From: Nonomuraea sp. SBT364 | GTDB taxonomy: Bacteria; Actinomycetota; Actinomycetes; Streptosporangiales; Streptosporangiaceae | Assembly: GCF_001083785.1 (NCBI RefSeq) | Contig: NZ_LAVL01000092.1 | Span: 1 to 33,265 of the forward strand | Length of the DNA: 33,265 nucleotides | Direction: 5' to 3' | In this document: piece by piece, positions 8,219 to 16,778 of the stretch | Numbering within the stretch: the stretch's first letter is position 1 | How the letters are laid out: each line of letters starts with the position of its first letter | Position numbers and translations under genes: made by a program | The notes under the pieces: model-generated | Database searches by the model: none | What the model saw: the letters and a program-made list of their open reading frames with translations, nothing else | Told to the model about the DNA's origin: nothing

Positions 8219-10495
8219 CTAGAGCCCGTACTCCTTGACGATCCGCTCGTGCCGCTCGACCTCGACGTCGACCTCGCGCGCCAGGTCGAGCCAGGCCAGC
8301 GGGTGCGACCAGCGCTCGGTGGCGTCGTCGAGCAGGGCGTCGACCTCGACCGCCGAGACGTCGGGCGGCACCGCGACCCAGCCGAACACGCCGGGGATCT
8401 GCTCGCCGCTCGTCGGGTGGGTGACCTTGTAGTTCTCGTCGCTGTAGACCCACATCGGCCAGCCGCGCTCGGCCATGACCTCGGTGAACTCGGTCCAGTC
8501 GGCCTCGTTCGGCGCGGCGCCGTCGAAGAAGTAGCTGGTGTAGCCGCCGGGGCGCAGGATGCTGACCGCGGCGAACGGGGGCACGAAGTTCTGCTGCTCC
8601 TGGGGGTCTTCGGGCAGCGGCTCCAGCAGCTGCGGGTCGAAGACGACCAGGTCGCCCGCGTTGTACTCCATCCCGCGCGGCTGCGGCAGGGCGAGCCGGG
8701 CGGTGGCGGGGCCGGTGCGGATGGACAGCACCTGGCGCTGGCCGCCGTCGGGCGCCGGGAGGATGACCCGGATGAGGCCCATCTCCTCCTCGATCGGCCC
8801 TTCCGTGGACTTGATCGGCATGCCGATCTTGGCGGCGCCCTTGCGCACGGTGTCCCAGTCCTCGGCGGCGGTCGCCATGACGATCATGCGCCAGACGTCC
8901 TCGTCGCCGAGCTCGTCGAGCGTCTCCAGCAGCGCCCCGGCGCCCCTGGCGTTCTCGTCGAGCTGCTGGGCGGCGCCGGCGAGCAGGCGGCGGGCCTCGA
9001 CCCCGGCGCCGGCGGCCACCGCGTGCTGGGCGGCGTCGAGTGCCTCGGCCCAGCGCTCGCGGGCGCTGTGCAGGCGGGCCAGGGTCAGCCACTTGGCGTC
9101 GTGCGGCAGCTTGCCGGCCATCTGCTCCAGCCGCTCGTCCTGACGGGCCTCGATGAGCAGCGTGGTGAGGTAGGCGACGTCGTCGGTGTCGGCGGTGGCG
9201 ATGTCGCCGCTGTCGACGAGCATCTGCCAGTAGATGTCGGCGCCGGAGGCCGGGTAGCCGAGGAAGCCGAGCGTGGTGGTGTGGCGGCGGGTCGCCTCGA
9301 TGTCGTGGCCGGACAGCGGGGCCAGCCAGCCGACCCAGCGCTCGGGGTCGGCGTTGTAGCCGTCGGCGGCGTCGAAGAAGGCGACGCGCTCCTCCAGGGG
9401 TCCGGGCGCCTCGGGCTCGGTGGCGGCGTCGGCGGCGGCGCGCAGCGCGGCGATCCGCTCGGCCACGCCGGAGGCGTCGCGCAGCTCGCCGGCGCCCGAC
9501 TCGGCCAGGTCGGCCAGCAGCCTGGCCTGCCACACGCCCTGCCGGGCGATCGCCAGGTCGCCCGCGACCAGCGCGAGCTCGACGCGGGCGCGGTAGCCGC
9601 CCATCATGCCGAAGTAGTCGATCCACTGGCGCAGCACGCGGCCGAGCTGCCAGGTGTTGGTGATCTGGGACGAGCTCGCCAGCAGGCTGACGGCGCGGGC
9701 CCACTCGACGAAGACCCTCGGGTGCTCGCCGACCACGTCGAGGTCGGGCAGCGCGTCGACGGCCTCGGAAGCGCGGCCCAGAGTGCCCAGGATGAGGGCG
9801 CGGCGGACGCCGTCGCGGTGGTCCTTGGCGACCGGGTCGTCGGCCTGAAAGCCGGAGGCGGCCTGCAGCGCGGTGAGCGCGTCCTCGGCGCGGCCGTCGG
9901 CGAGCAGCGCGCGGGCGCTCTCGGCGCCCAGTTCCCAGCTCGCCTCGCGGCCGGCGGCGCGCAGCCCCTCGACGGCGGACTCGGCGTAGGTGACGGCCTC
10001 GCCGGCCCGGCCGGCGTCGACGAGGGCCGCGACGTACTGCGTCACGAGACCGGTGTAGGCCGGATCGGCGGGCTCGGCCCGCTCGATGGCGGCCCCCAGC
10101 TTCTCCAGGCGCTCGGCGGCGTAACCCGGGCCGTCGGCGTTGGCCCAGGCGATGGCGAGCGCCTCGACCGCGGCCGGCGTGGCCGGGCAGGAGCGCACCT
10201 CTTCGCGCTGGGCGAACGCGAGAAGGTGCTCGGCGTCCTCGATCGCGACCGCGCCCTGGGCGCGGTCGCCGATGCGGCCGACCAGGTGCCAATAGCGGGC
10301 GTAGAACTCCAGCCAGGGCAGCTCCAGGGTGTCCGCCTGCTGCGCGATGGCCGGGGCCATCACGTCGAGCTGCGGGTAGCGCCCTTCATAGGCCTGTGCG
10401 GGGAGGTCTCCCAGCGCCATGGCGAGGCCGACGTTGCCCGCCTCAGAAAGCTGCTGCTGGGTTTCGCCGACCCAGGCCCAGATGTCCACGTCCAT
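8219..10495 (-). CDS. 758-aa orphan protein, helical-repeat N-terminal part, unknown function
   Basis: I do not recognise this 758-aa protein. There is no signal peptide or membrane segment, so it should be cytoplasmic. Residues about 30-530 are Ala/Leu/Glu-rich paired helices that look like TPR or related alpha-alpha repeats (for example SWELGAESARALLADGRAEDALTAL and AKWLTLARLHSARERWAEALDAA). From about residue 545 the character changes to a mixed beta domain with RQVLSIRTGPATARLALPQP, VVFDPQLLEPLP and GYTSYFFDGAAPNEADW. This resembles a small globular domain used for recognition. It lies 19 bp after the SCO6745-like gene and is coupled to the SDR. A scaffolding role is possible but unsupported beyond the repeats. 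Confidence 0.8.
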   Translation of the reverse strand: MDVDIWAWVGETQQQLSEAGNVGLAMALGDLPAQAYEGRYPQLDVMAPAIAQQADTLELPWLEFYARYWHLVGRIGDRAQGAVAIEDAEHLLAFAQREEVRSCPATPAAVEALAIAWANADGPGYAAERLEKLGAAIERAEPADPAYTGLVTQYVAALVDAGRAGEAVTYAESAVEGLRAAGREASWELGAESARALLADGRAEDALTALQAASGFQADDPVAKDHRDGVRRALILGTLGRASEAVDALPDLDVVGEHPRVFVEWARAVSLLASSSQITNTWQLGRVLRQWIDYFGMMGGYRARVELALVAGDLAIARQGVWQARLLADLAESGAGELRDASGVAERIAALRAAADAATEPEAPGPLEERVAFFDAADGYNADPERWVGWLAPLSGHDIEATRRHTTTLGFLGYPASGADIYWQMLVDSGDIATADTDDVAYLTTLLIEARQDERLEQMAGKLPHDAKWLTLARLHSARERWAEALDAAQHAVAAGAGVEARRLLAGAAQQLDENARGAGALLETLDELGDEDVWRMIVMATAAEDWDTVRKGAAKIGMPIKSTEGPIEEEMGLIRVILPAPDGGQRQVLSIRTGPATARLALPQPRGMEYNAGDLVVFDPQLLEPLPEDPQEQQNFVPPFAAVSILRPGGYTSYFFDGAAPNEADWTEFTEVMAERGWPMWVYSDENYKVTHPTSGEQIPGVFGWVAVPPDVSAVEVDALLDDATERWSHPLAWLDLAREVDVEVERHERIVKEYGL

Positions 10496-10514
10496 GGGCA
10501 GTCAGTCTGCCAGG

Positions 10515-11270
10515 TCAATCAGCGTGCCCAAAACGCAGAAGCTCGATGAGCTCGTCCGATTCGTCATCGTTGAGGGTAGAAAACACCGGTGCCATCAGAT
10601 CGTCGGTGACCTCTTCCACAGCGGCCCGGCGGGCGATCACCTCGGGGGCGGGCGTGGCGTACGGCTCGGGCCAGGTGAAGAAGCGGGCGATCACCTCTCC
10701 GGGGGCCGGGCCGAACGGGGTGCCGTCGTGCGCGGCGGCGAGCGTCGCGTCCAGCGGGTGCAGCCCGGCCGCGAGCACGGCGTTGGCGTGCAGGCCGCCG
10801 CGCAGTTCGCGGACCACGTGCAGGAGCTGCGCGGCCCGCGCGGGCGCGTCGTCGGCCAGGGGCACGGCCCGCCACCCGGCGAACAGCGGCGCGCCGACCG
10901 GCGAGGCCCGCTCGACGACCGGCTCCAGCAGCTCGGCGATCCTGGCGCAGCCGTCGTAGCCGCCGAGCTTGCGCCTGCCCCACTCCCGGCAGGCTTCGGC
11001 GTAGAGCTCCACGGCCTGCTCGACGGGCATCTTGCGGCCGCCGTTCCAGTTGTCGGCGACGTGCGCGGGCGGGAAGAAGACCGCCACGGAGACGACCACG
11101 TCCGCGTCGCACTCGCCGAGCACCCCGCAGCGTCCGCGGAAGTAGAGCTCGCGAGGGCCCAGGCCGTGCTCCTCGCAGATGGCCTTGGCCTCCCGGGAGA
11201 CCATGAAGCCACCGCCGTAGTGCCCGATGGGCCCCTTGACCGCCACCGCCGTGGCTCGCGGGTCCGCCAT
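10515..11270 (-). CDS. SCO6745-like conserved actinobacterial protein
   Basis: A 251-aa protein resembling the actinobacterial SCO6745 family, which is predicted to carry a helix-turn-helix-like fold but has no proven function. The N-terminal VKGPIGHYGGGFM and the following LYFRGRCGVLGECDADVVVSVAVFFPP are the regions I associate with the family, as is the LRGGLHANAVLAAGLHPLDA stretch near residues 160-180. The ATG at 11270 is preferred over a GTG six bases upstream because the AGGGG ribosome site then sits 5 bases away. It lies 50 bp after dapF and 19 bp before the 758-aa gene, on the same strand. Co-transcription with dapF is likely. Confidence 0.75.
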   Translation of the reverse strand: MADPRATAVAVKGPIGHYGGGFMVSREAKAICEEHGLGPRELYFRGRCGVLGECDADVVVSVAVFFPPAHVADNWNGGRKMPVEQAVELYAEACREWGRRKLGGYDGCARIAELLEPVVERASPVGAPLFAGWRAVPLADDAPARAAQLLHVVRELRGGLHANAVLAAGLHPLDATLAAAHDGTPFGPAPGEVIARFFTWPEPYATPAPEVIARRAAVEEVTDDLMAPVFSTLNDDESDELIELLRFGHAD

Positions 11271-11320
11271 CTCCACCCCTCTCGGTTCGGTGAGCAGACC
11301 CAGAATCCCTCAGGAGAACA

Positions 11321-12133
11321 TCATTCTGCAAGCATCAGGTTCCCGGCGGCGACGATGGCGGCCGGGCCGCTCAGGTAGCTGGTCTCCTCGTCGAGGGTGA
11401 CGGTGAGCGTGCCGCCGACCACCTCGACCGTCCAGGTGCCGGTGGTGTCGCCCGACAGCGCGGCCGCCGCGACCGCCGTGGCGACGGCGCCGGTGCCGCA
11501 GGAGCGGGTCTCACCGGAGCCGCGCTCGAAGACGCGCATCACCGCCCGGCTGGTGCCCACCGCGTTGAACAGCTCGATGTTGACCCCGGCCGGGAACACC
11601 CCCGGGTCGAAGTTCGGCTGGTGGGACAGGTCGAGCTGGACCACCGGGTCGCCGATCGAGCAGGCCAGGTGCGGGTTGCCCATGTCGACGCAGACGCCCT
11701 CGTACTCCTGACCGGCGACGGTCGTGACGCTGGTGCCGCCCACGCGCGGCTTGCCCATGTCGACTCTGACGTCGCCGGAGGGCTCCAGCCGCACCCGGCG
11801 GACTCCGCCCCGGGTCGCCACGCCGAACTCGTCCGCATCGAGCAGCCCGGCGTCGGCCAGGTAGCGGGCGAAGACGCGCACGCCGTTGCCGCACATCTCG
11901 GCCATGCTGCCGTCGGCGTTGCGGTAGTCCATGAACCACTCGGCCAGCCCGGCTTGATCGGCCACCTCGGGAGCCTGCTCGGTGCGCACCACCCGGAGCA
12001 CGCCGTCGGCGCCGATCCCGGCCCGCCGGTCGCAGATCTTCTCGACCAGCGTGGCGGGCACGTCGAGCTCGCCGTCAGGGTCGGGGAGGATGACGAAATC
12101 GTTCTCGGTGCCGTGCCCCTTGAGAAAGCGCAT
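11321..12133 (-). CDS. dapF: Diaminopimelate epimerase
   Basis: Converts LL-diaminopimelate to meso-diaminopimelate for lysine and peptidoglycan synthesis in the cytoplasm. At 270 aa it has the family length. The two catalytic cysteines are visible: Cys81 in MCGNGVR and Cys212 in SCGTG. The KGHGTENDFV N-terminus and MGNPHLAC motif are also typical. The start at 12133 lies 9 bp after the miaA stop; no strong ribosome site lies in that gap, though a GGGGAAGG run is inside the miaA end, so coupling to miaA is plausible. Its presence supports a DAP-type cell wall. Confidence 0.97.
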   Translation of the reverse strand: MRFLKGHGTENDFVILPDPDGELDVPATLVEKICDRRAGIGADGVLRVVRTEQAPEVADQAGLAEWFMDYRNADGSMAEMCGNGVRVFARYLADAGLLDADEFGVATRGGVRRVRLEPSGDVRVDMGKPRVGGTSVTTVAGQEYEGVCVDMGNPHLACSIGDPVVQLDLSHQPNFDPGVFPAGVNIELFNAVGTSRAVMRVFERGSGETRSCGTGAVATAVAAAALSGDTTGTWTVEVVGGTLTVTLDEETSYLSGPAAIVAAGNLMLAE

Positions 12134-12142
12134 GTTCGAATT

Positions 12143-13063
12143 TTAAGCGCAGCCTTCCCCCGCTATCCGCGCCAGGGACCGGTCGAGCAGGTCGGGGGCG
12201 TCGTAGGGCAGCCAGCACACCCGGGGATCGCGGCGGAACCACGACTCCTGCCGCCGGGCGAAACGCCTGGTGGCCCGGATCGTCTCCTCGCGGGCCTGCT
12301 CCTCGCTCCACTCCCCCCGCAGGAACCGGACGACCTGCGCGTAGCCGAGCGCCAGCCCGGCCGTGCGGCCCTCTGCCAGCCCCCGCCCGAGCAGCCCGCG
12401 CACCTCCTCCACCAGACCGGCCTCCCACATGCGGCCGACCCGGACGGCGATCCGCTCGTCGAGCTCGGGCCTGGGCACCTCCAGCCCGATCTGCACGCTG
12501 GGGTGGACCGCGTCGTAGGACGGCATCGTCGCCGAGAACGGCCGGCCGGAATGCTCGATCACCTCCAGCGCGCGCACGATGCGGCGGCCGTTGCTGGGCA
12601 GGATGACCGCCGCCGCGACGGGGTCGAGCCCGCGCAGCCGCTCGTGCATCGGCGCCGGCCCCGTCTCGGCCAGCTCCGCCTCCAGCCTGGCCCTGATCTC
12701 CGGGTCGGTGCCGGGGAACTCCAGGTCGTCGATCGCCGCCCGCACGTACAGGCCGCTGCCGCCGACCAGCACGGGCACGTCGACGGTCTCGATCAGCGCC
12801 CTGGCCAGCTTCTGGTACTCGGCCACGCTGGCCGTCACCGTGACGTCCCAGATGTCGAGCAGGTGGTGCGGCACCCCGCGCCGCTCCTCGGGGGTCAGCT
12901 TGGCGGTGCCGATGTCCATGCCGCGGTAGAGCTGCATGGAGTCGGCGTTGACGCACTCGCCGCCCAGCCGCAGCGCGATGTCCACGGCGAGATCGGACTT
13001 CCCGGCCGCGGTGGGGCCCACCACGGCGATGACTGGCTGTTCGCGCACACCGGCCACTTTCAC
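12143..13063 (-). CDS. miaA: tRNA dimethylallyltransferase
   Basis: Adds the isopentenyl group from dimethylallyl diphosphate to A37 of tRNAs reading codons beginning with U; MiaB, encoded further right, then methylthiolates the product. The protein has 306 aa. The P-loop GPTAAGKSD lies at residues 16-24, followed by the substrate-binding DSMQLYRGMDIGTAKL and the VGGSGLYVRA motif of the family. The open frame begins farther upstream, but the GTG at 13063 is chosen because it overlaps the ogt stop (GTGA) and gives the usual short N-terminus before the P-loop. It is the middle gene of ogt-miaA-dapF. Confidence 0.97.
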   Translation of the reverse strand: MKVAGVREQPVIAVVGPTAAGKSDLAVDIALRLGGECVNADSMQLYRGMDIGTAKLTPEERRGVPHHLLDIWDVTVTASVAEYQKLARALIETVDVPVLVGGSGLYVRAAIDDLEFPGTDPEIRARLEAELAETGPAPMHERLRGLDPVAAAVILPSNGRRIVRALEVIEHSGRPFSATMPSYDAVHPSVQIGLEVPRPELDERIAVRVGRMWEAGLVEEVRGLLGRGLAEGRTAGLALGYAQVVRFLRGEWSEEQAREETIRATRRFARRQESWFRRDPRVCWLPYDAPDLLDRSLARIAGEGCA

Positions 13064-13584
13064 AGATCGAGCAGCGTCGGCTGCAGGTAGCCCTCGTGGG
13101 TGAGCAGCCACCGCTTGGTCTCCACGCCCACGCCGCCGCTGAACCCGCCCAGCCCGTTGCCCGCGACCACCCGGTGACAGGGCACCACGATCGGCAGCGG
13201 GTTGGAGCCCATGATCGAGCCGATGCCGCGCGCGGGCACGTTCGAGCCGCTGCGCTCCGCCAGCTCACCGTAGGTGACGGCGGCGCCGTACGGGATCTCG
13301 TACAGGGCCTGCAGCACGCGGCGGCGCGAGCCGGACGTCAGGCGCCAGTCGATCGGCGTCTCGAAGCGCCGCAGCGCGCCGTCGAAATAAGCACGCAACT
13401 CCTCGGCCACGAAACCCGTACGATCCGGGTCATGAACTTCAGGCAGGCCGAGGCGGTCGCCCAGCCGCTCCCGGGCGCCCCAGCCCGACGCGGCCAGGCC
13501 GTCCTCGGTGACCGCCAGCACGAACGCGCCGACCGGCGTCGGCACCTCGGCGAACGCGACGGTTACGGCAGATGCGGCCATCAT
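13060..13584 (-). CDS. ogt: Methylated-DNA--protein-cysteine methyltransferase
   Basis: Repairs O6-methylguanine by transferring the methyl group to its own cysteine. The acceptor is Cys136 in PIVVPCHRVV, and the preceding IPYGAAVTYGELA and RGIGSIMGSNPLPI segments are the DNA-binding HTH region. The length of 174 aa fits a stand-alone Ogt/MGMT. Two in-frame ATG codons (13584 and 13581) are possible. Either lies within a few bases of the opposite-strand start of rnz at 13583, so the two genes are head to head with overlapping start codons. The C-terminus overlaps miaA. A longer start at 13650 would extend deep into rnz and lacks family support. Confidence 0.94.
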   Translation of the reverse strand: MMAASAVTVAFAEVPTPVGAFVLAVTEDGLAASGWGARERLGDRLGLPEVHDPDRTGFVAEELRAYFDGALRRFETPIDWRLTSGSRRRVLQALYEIPYGAAVTYGELAERSGSNVPARGIGSIMGSNPLPIVVPCHRVVAGNGLGGFSGGVGVETKRWLLTHEGYLQPTLLDL

Positions 13585-14494
13585 GTCCTCACGTGAGCTC
13601 GTGGTCCTCGGCACCTCCAGCGCGGTGCCGACCCGGCACCGCAACCACAATGGTTACCTTCTGCGCTGGGACGGCCAAGGCTACCTTTTCGACCCCGGCG
13701 AGGGGACGCAGAGGCAGATGCTGCACGCCGGGGTGAGCGCCCATGACGTGCACTGGATCTGCCTGACGCACTTCCACGGCGACCACTGCCTGGGTGTGCC
13801 CGGGGTCGTGCAGCGCATCGCCCGCGACCGGGTCCGGCATCCGGTGCGCGCCGTCTTCCCCGCCTCCGGGATGCCCTACTGGCGGCGGCTGCGGCACGCC
13901 GCCGTCTTCGCCGACACACAGGTCATCGAGGAGCACCCGGTCTCGGACGAGCACGCCGCGGTCGGCCCGCTCACCGCCCGCCGCCTGTCGCACCCCGTCG
14001 AGTCGTACGGCTACCGCGTCCAGGAGCCGCCCGGCATCCGCATGCTGCCCGACAAGCTGGCGGCGCACGGCATCCGCGGCCCGGAGGTGAGCGAGCTGCA
14101 GCGCACCGGGTCGGTGCGCGGCGTCACGCTCGCCCAGTGCAGCGTGCCCAGGCCGGGGCAGAGCGCCGCGTTCGTGATGGACACCCGGCTGTGCGACACC
14201 GTCTTCGAGCTCGCCAACGGGGCGGACCTGCTGGTGATCGAGTCGACGTTCCTGTCGGCGGAGAGCGCGCTGGCCAAGGAGTACGGGCATCTGACGGCGT
14301 TCGAGGCGGGCCTGGTGGCGGCCGACGCGGGCGTGCGGCGGCTGGTGCTCACGCACTTCTCCGAGCGCTACGGGCTCACCCAGGAGGCGGCGTTCCTGGA
14401 GGAGGTGCGGCGCTCGTTCGACGGCGAGGTGATCCTGGCCAGGGACCTCATGAAGATCCCGGTGCCGCGCCGCGCCGTTCCCATACGGCGGTGA
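13583..14494 (+). CDS. rnz: Ribonuclease Z
   Basis: Metallo-beta-lactamase-fold endonuclease that trims tRNA 3' ends. It has 303 aa. The zinc motif THFHGDHCLG gives His63, His65, Asp67 and His68, and the N-terminal VLGTSSAVPTRHRNHNGYLLRW and FDPGEGTQRQM stretches are typical of actinobacterial RNase Z. Later metal ligands are in VMDTRLCD and LTHFSERY. The ATG at 13583 gives the conserved MSSRELVVLGT start; the open frame reaches further back into ogt but that part is antisense to it. A GTG at 13601 is a shorter alternative. The 3' end overlaps the convergent LigB-like gene by 47 bp. Confidence 0.95.
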   Translation: MSSRELVVLGTSSAVPTRHRNHNGYLLRWDGQGYLFDPGEGTQRQMLHAGVSAHDVHWICLTHFHGDHCLGVPGVVQRIARDRVRHPVRAVFPASGMPYWRRLRHAAVFADTQVIEEHPVSDEHAAVGPLTARRLSHPVESYGYRVQEPPGIRMLPDKLAAHGIRGPEVSELQRTGSVRGVTLAQCSVPRPGQSAAFVMDTRLCDTVFELANGADLLVIESTFLSAESALAKEYGHLTAFEAGLVAADAGVRRLVLTHFSERYGLTQEAAFLEEVRRSFDGEVILARDLMKIPVPRRAVPIRR

Positions 14495-15158
14495 AGTAGC
14501 CCACGCCGTAGGGTGCCGCCCGCGCGAGCAGCCGGCCGCCGAACCCGCCGCCCGCCGCCGCCCCGGCCAGCACCTGGAGCGCCGCCCGGCCGCCGGCCCA
14601 GAGCCGGTCGGCCTTGCCGGGGTCGAGCGCGGCCAGCGCCTCGTGGTCGCCGCCGGCGAGCGCGCCCGCCACCTGGTCGTCGTACGGGCCCGCCGCCGGG
14701 TCGTGGTGCCCCGGCGACTTCGCGGTCAGGCAGGCCGACCCGTCGGCCATCACGAGCATCGCCACCCGCCCGTCGCCGGCCAGCTCCGCGCCGAGCGCCA
14801 GGCACTCGTCCGGCTCGGCGCCGGACGCCACGGCCCGCAGCCGGACCGCGCCGAAGTCGTACGCGGCCCGCTCCAGCAGCCAGCGGCCGACGGTCAGCGA
14901 CAGCGGCAGCACCGGCTCGCCCGCCCCGGTCGTGACGTCCACGCCGTAGGCGCGCAGCGAGCCCGCCGCCCACCCGTCGAACGTCCCGCCGGCGGCGGCC
15001 CCGCCGACGACCACGAGCCGGTCGGGCCCGGCGGAGCGCAGCGCGGCGACCGCCTCGTGACAGGCGGAGCGGAGGTCGTCCAGCTCGCCCTGGCCGGCGC
15101 CGGCCAGGGCGGGGACGAGCAGCGGGGTGTGCGGGCAGACGGCCGCGGCGACAAGCAC
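14448..15158 (-). CDS. Class III extradiol dioxygenase subunit B-like protein (LigB fold)
   Basis: A 236-aa protein of the LigB-like family found near miaA/dapF in many actinobacteria. The start VAAAVCPHTPLLVPALAG and the central VVVGG, MADGSACLT and SPGHHDP segments fit the fold. His10 near the N-terminus could be one metal ligand, but the full iron site of true extradiol dioxygenases is not evident, so catalysis should not be assumed. Translation appears to start at the GTG at 15158 without an obvious ribosome site. The last 47 bases overlap the end of rnz on the other strand. It lies 30 bp after the PEP-mutase-family gene. Confidence 0.8.
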   Translation of the reverse strand: MLVAAAVCPHTPLLVPALAGAGQGELDDLRSACHEAVAALRSAGPDRLVVVGGAAAGGTFDGWAAGSLRAYGVDVTTGAGEPVLPLSLTVGRWLLERAAYDFGAVRLRAVASGAEPDECLALGAELAGDGRVAMLVMADGSACLTAKSPGHHDPAAGPYDDQVAGALAGGDHEALAALDPGKADRLWAGGRAALQVLAGAAAGGGFGGRLLARAAPYGVGYFTAVWERRGAAPGSS

Positions 15159-15188
15159 AGGCGTCAGCGTAGTGGGGCCCCCGAGCCG

Positions 15189-15941
15189 TCACTCCCGGGG
15201 CTCGTAGGGGTCGCGCCCCCGCCCGATCGCCTCGATCATCCCCACCGCGTACGTGTGCGCGGCCTGGTGCAGCCCGTGCCCGTAGCTCACCCGGGCCACG
15301 CCCAGCCCGGCCAGCCGCGCCAGATCGGGCACCCCCGGCCTGAACAGGATGTTCACCGGCCCGGGAACCTCGGCCACCAGCGCCTCGATCTCCCTCTCGT
15401 CGGCCAGCCCGATGGGGTAGACGCAGTCGGCGCCCGCGTCCAGATAGGCCCGCGCCCGCGTCACCGCCGCCGCGCGGCCGGGGTCGCCGGTGATGTAGGT
15501 GTCGATCCTGGCGTTCACCACCAGCCCGGGGCCCGCCTCGGCCCGCACCGCCGCCAGGAACTTCGCCTGCGCCGCGATGTCCACGAGCTCGCCCGTGCGC
15601 GGGTCGGAGTCCTCCAGGTTGCAACCGACGGCGCCCGTGGCGGCCAGCCGCTCCGCCAGCTCGGCCGGCTCCAGCCCGAACCCGCGCTCCAGGTCGGCGG
15701 TCACCGGCACGTCCACGACCCGCGTGATGCGCGCAACCGCGGCCAGCATCTCCCCGACCGGGGTCTGCTCGCCGTCGTCGTAGCCCAGGACCCGGGCCAC
15801 CGCCGCGCTCCCGGTCGCGACCGCCGGGAATCCCGCCTCCCGGACGGCCCGCGCCGACGCGGCGTCCCACACGTTGGGCAGGATCAGCGGTTCGCCGGGC
15901 ACGTGCAGGGCCCGGAGGGCGGCGGCTCTGTCAATCGTCAT
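15189..15941 (-). CDS. Isocitrate lyase/PEP mutase family protein
   Basis: A 250-aa TIM-barrel enzyme of the isocitrate lyase/phosphoenolpyruvate mutase superfamily. Visible family features are PNVWDAASARAVREAGFPAVATGS at residues 22-45, the metal-region TADLERGFG near 82, GCNLEDSD near 110, and NARIDTY near 143. It lacks the KKCGH catalytic loop of true isocitrate lyase, so it may be an oxaloacetate-decarboxylase-like or 2-methylisocitrate-lyase-like member acting on a small 2-oxo acid. The substrate cannot be assigned. It starts at the ATG at 15941 and is followed by the LigB-like gene. Confidence 0.85.
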   Translation of the reverse strand: MTIDRAAALRALHVPGEPLILPNVWDAASARAVREAGFPAVATGSAAVARVLGYDDGEQTPVGEMLAAVARITRVVDVPVTADLERGFGLEPAELAERLAATGAVGCNLEDSDPRTGELVDIAAQAKFLAAVRAEAGPGLVVNARIDTYITGDPGRAAAVTRARAYLDAGADCVYPIGLADEREIEALVAEVPGPVNILFRPGVPDLARLAGLGVARVSYGHGLHQAAHTYAVGMIEAIGRGRDPYEPRE

Positions 15942-15985
15942 GCCCGGAAGCCTACGAAGCGGTGGCCCGCGCCTGTAGGTCCAGT

Positions 15986-16004
15986 TCCGGCGGTTAACGC
16001 CGGA
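15986..16004. terminator. Stem-loop downstream of the acidic membrane protein gene
   Basis: A perfect 7-bp stem, TCCGGCG against CGCCGGA, with a 5-base GTTAA loop. It lies in the 159-bp gap after the minus-strand gene ending at 16101 and before the PEP-mutase-family start. There is no T-run, so it is only a candidate terminator of the GC-rich type. Confidence 0.4.
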
Positions 16005-16100
16005 CCACTTCGGGGGTCAGGGGAGCGCGGGGCGCGGTCCGGAGGGTGGACGGACGCGCATCCCCGCGCTGCCTTCACAGCCCGCGAAGGAGAACCCTGG

Positions 16101-16664
16101 TCAGCAGCCGTTCTTGGCGCACTGCCCGCTCACGCTGCCCGCCGGGCCGTCCGCCGGGGTGTCGGCGGGCTCCTCGGCCGGCTTGGGAGCGGTCGTGGGC
16201 TTCTTACCGGTGTTGTCGTCCTTCTTGCCGGCGGACCCCTCGTCGGAGGAGTCTCCGGTGTCGCCGGTCGTCGGGGTGCCGCCGGAGTCGGCGTCACCCT
16301 GGTCGGCGTCACCGGTGCCCGGGTCGCCGGCGGTATCGCCGACGCCGTCACCGACGCTGTCGTCGGGGGTCCCCTCGGACGGGGTGTCTGTCTTGGCGTC
16401 GCCCATCTCGGCCTCCTCCTCGCCCAGGAGTTCCTGCTCGGCGGGGTCGGGGGCGGGGTCGGCCTGTTGCTGCTGGGTCGAGGCGGGGGTCGTGCCTGCC
16501 GGGTCACCGGTCAGCAGGTAACCCGCTCCTCCGACGGCCAGGGCGACGGCGACGACGGAGGCGGCGATGATGGCGGTCTTCTTGTTGTTCCTGCCGGGTC
16601 TGCGACGGCGGTCGCCCGGCCCGTCGAGGATCTCCTGGCGATCCGGCTCGGTCGGATCTTGCAT
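16101..16664 (-). CDS. Membrane-anchored acidic low-complexity protein, unknown function
   Basis: A 187-aa protein with a basic cytoplasmic N-terminus (DRRRRPGRNNKK, about residues 19-30), one membrane segment (IIAASVVAVALAVGGAGYLL, about 33-52) and a long extracellular tail rich in Asp, Gly, Thr, Pro and Glu. It ends in QCAKNGC, with two cysteines four residues apart that could form a disulfide outside the cell. The ATG at 16664 is chosen because AGGGAG lies about 10 bases upstream; the open frame extends further but without a ribosome site. It is divergent from a Pro-rich membrane protein. I do not recognise a family; a cell-wall-spanning tether is only a guess. Confidence 0.75.
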   Translation of the reverse strand: MQDPTEPDRQEILDGPGDRRRRPGRNNKKTAIIAASVVAVALAVGGAGYLLTGDPAGTTPASTQQQQADPAPDPAEQELLGEEEAEMGDAKTDTPSEGTPDDSVGDGVGDTAGDPGTGDADQGDADSGGTPTTGDTGDSSDEGSAGKKDDNTGKKPTTAPKPAEEPADTPADGPAGSVSGQCAKNGC

Positions 16665-16778
16665 GGTGCTACAGCTCCCTGCGGTCGTATCGGGAAAGCT
16701 CTCCGGCTTCCGCGGGCGATGGACCACACTAGCCGCAACGGCTGAATGCTCGCGCAACAATCACAAAGGAATCACGAC

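Noticed and set aside
102..10549. Very long plus-strand open frames opposite the sox/dmgO genes and the 758-aa gene (for example 102-2660, 4026-6386, 7856-10549)
   Set aside because: They are antisense to genes with clear family motifs and have Arg/Gly/Pro/Val-rich translations typical of shadow frames in GC-rich DNA.
13584..13650. Upstream ogt start at 13650
   Set aside because: It would add 22 residues unlike the family and extend far into the conserved start of rnz.
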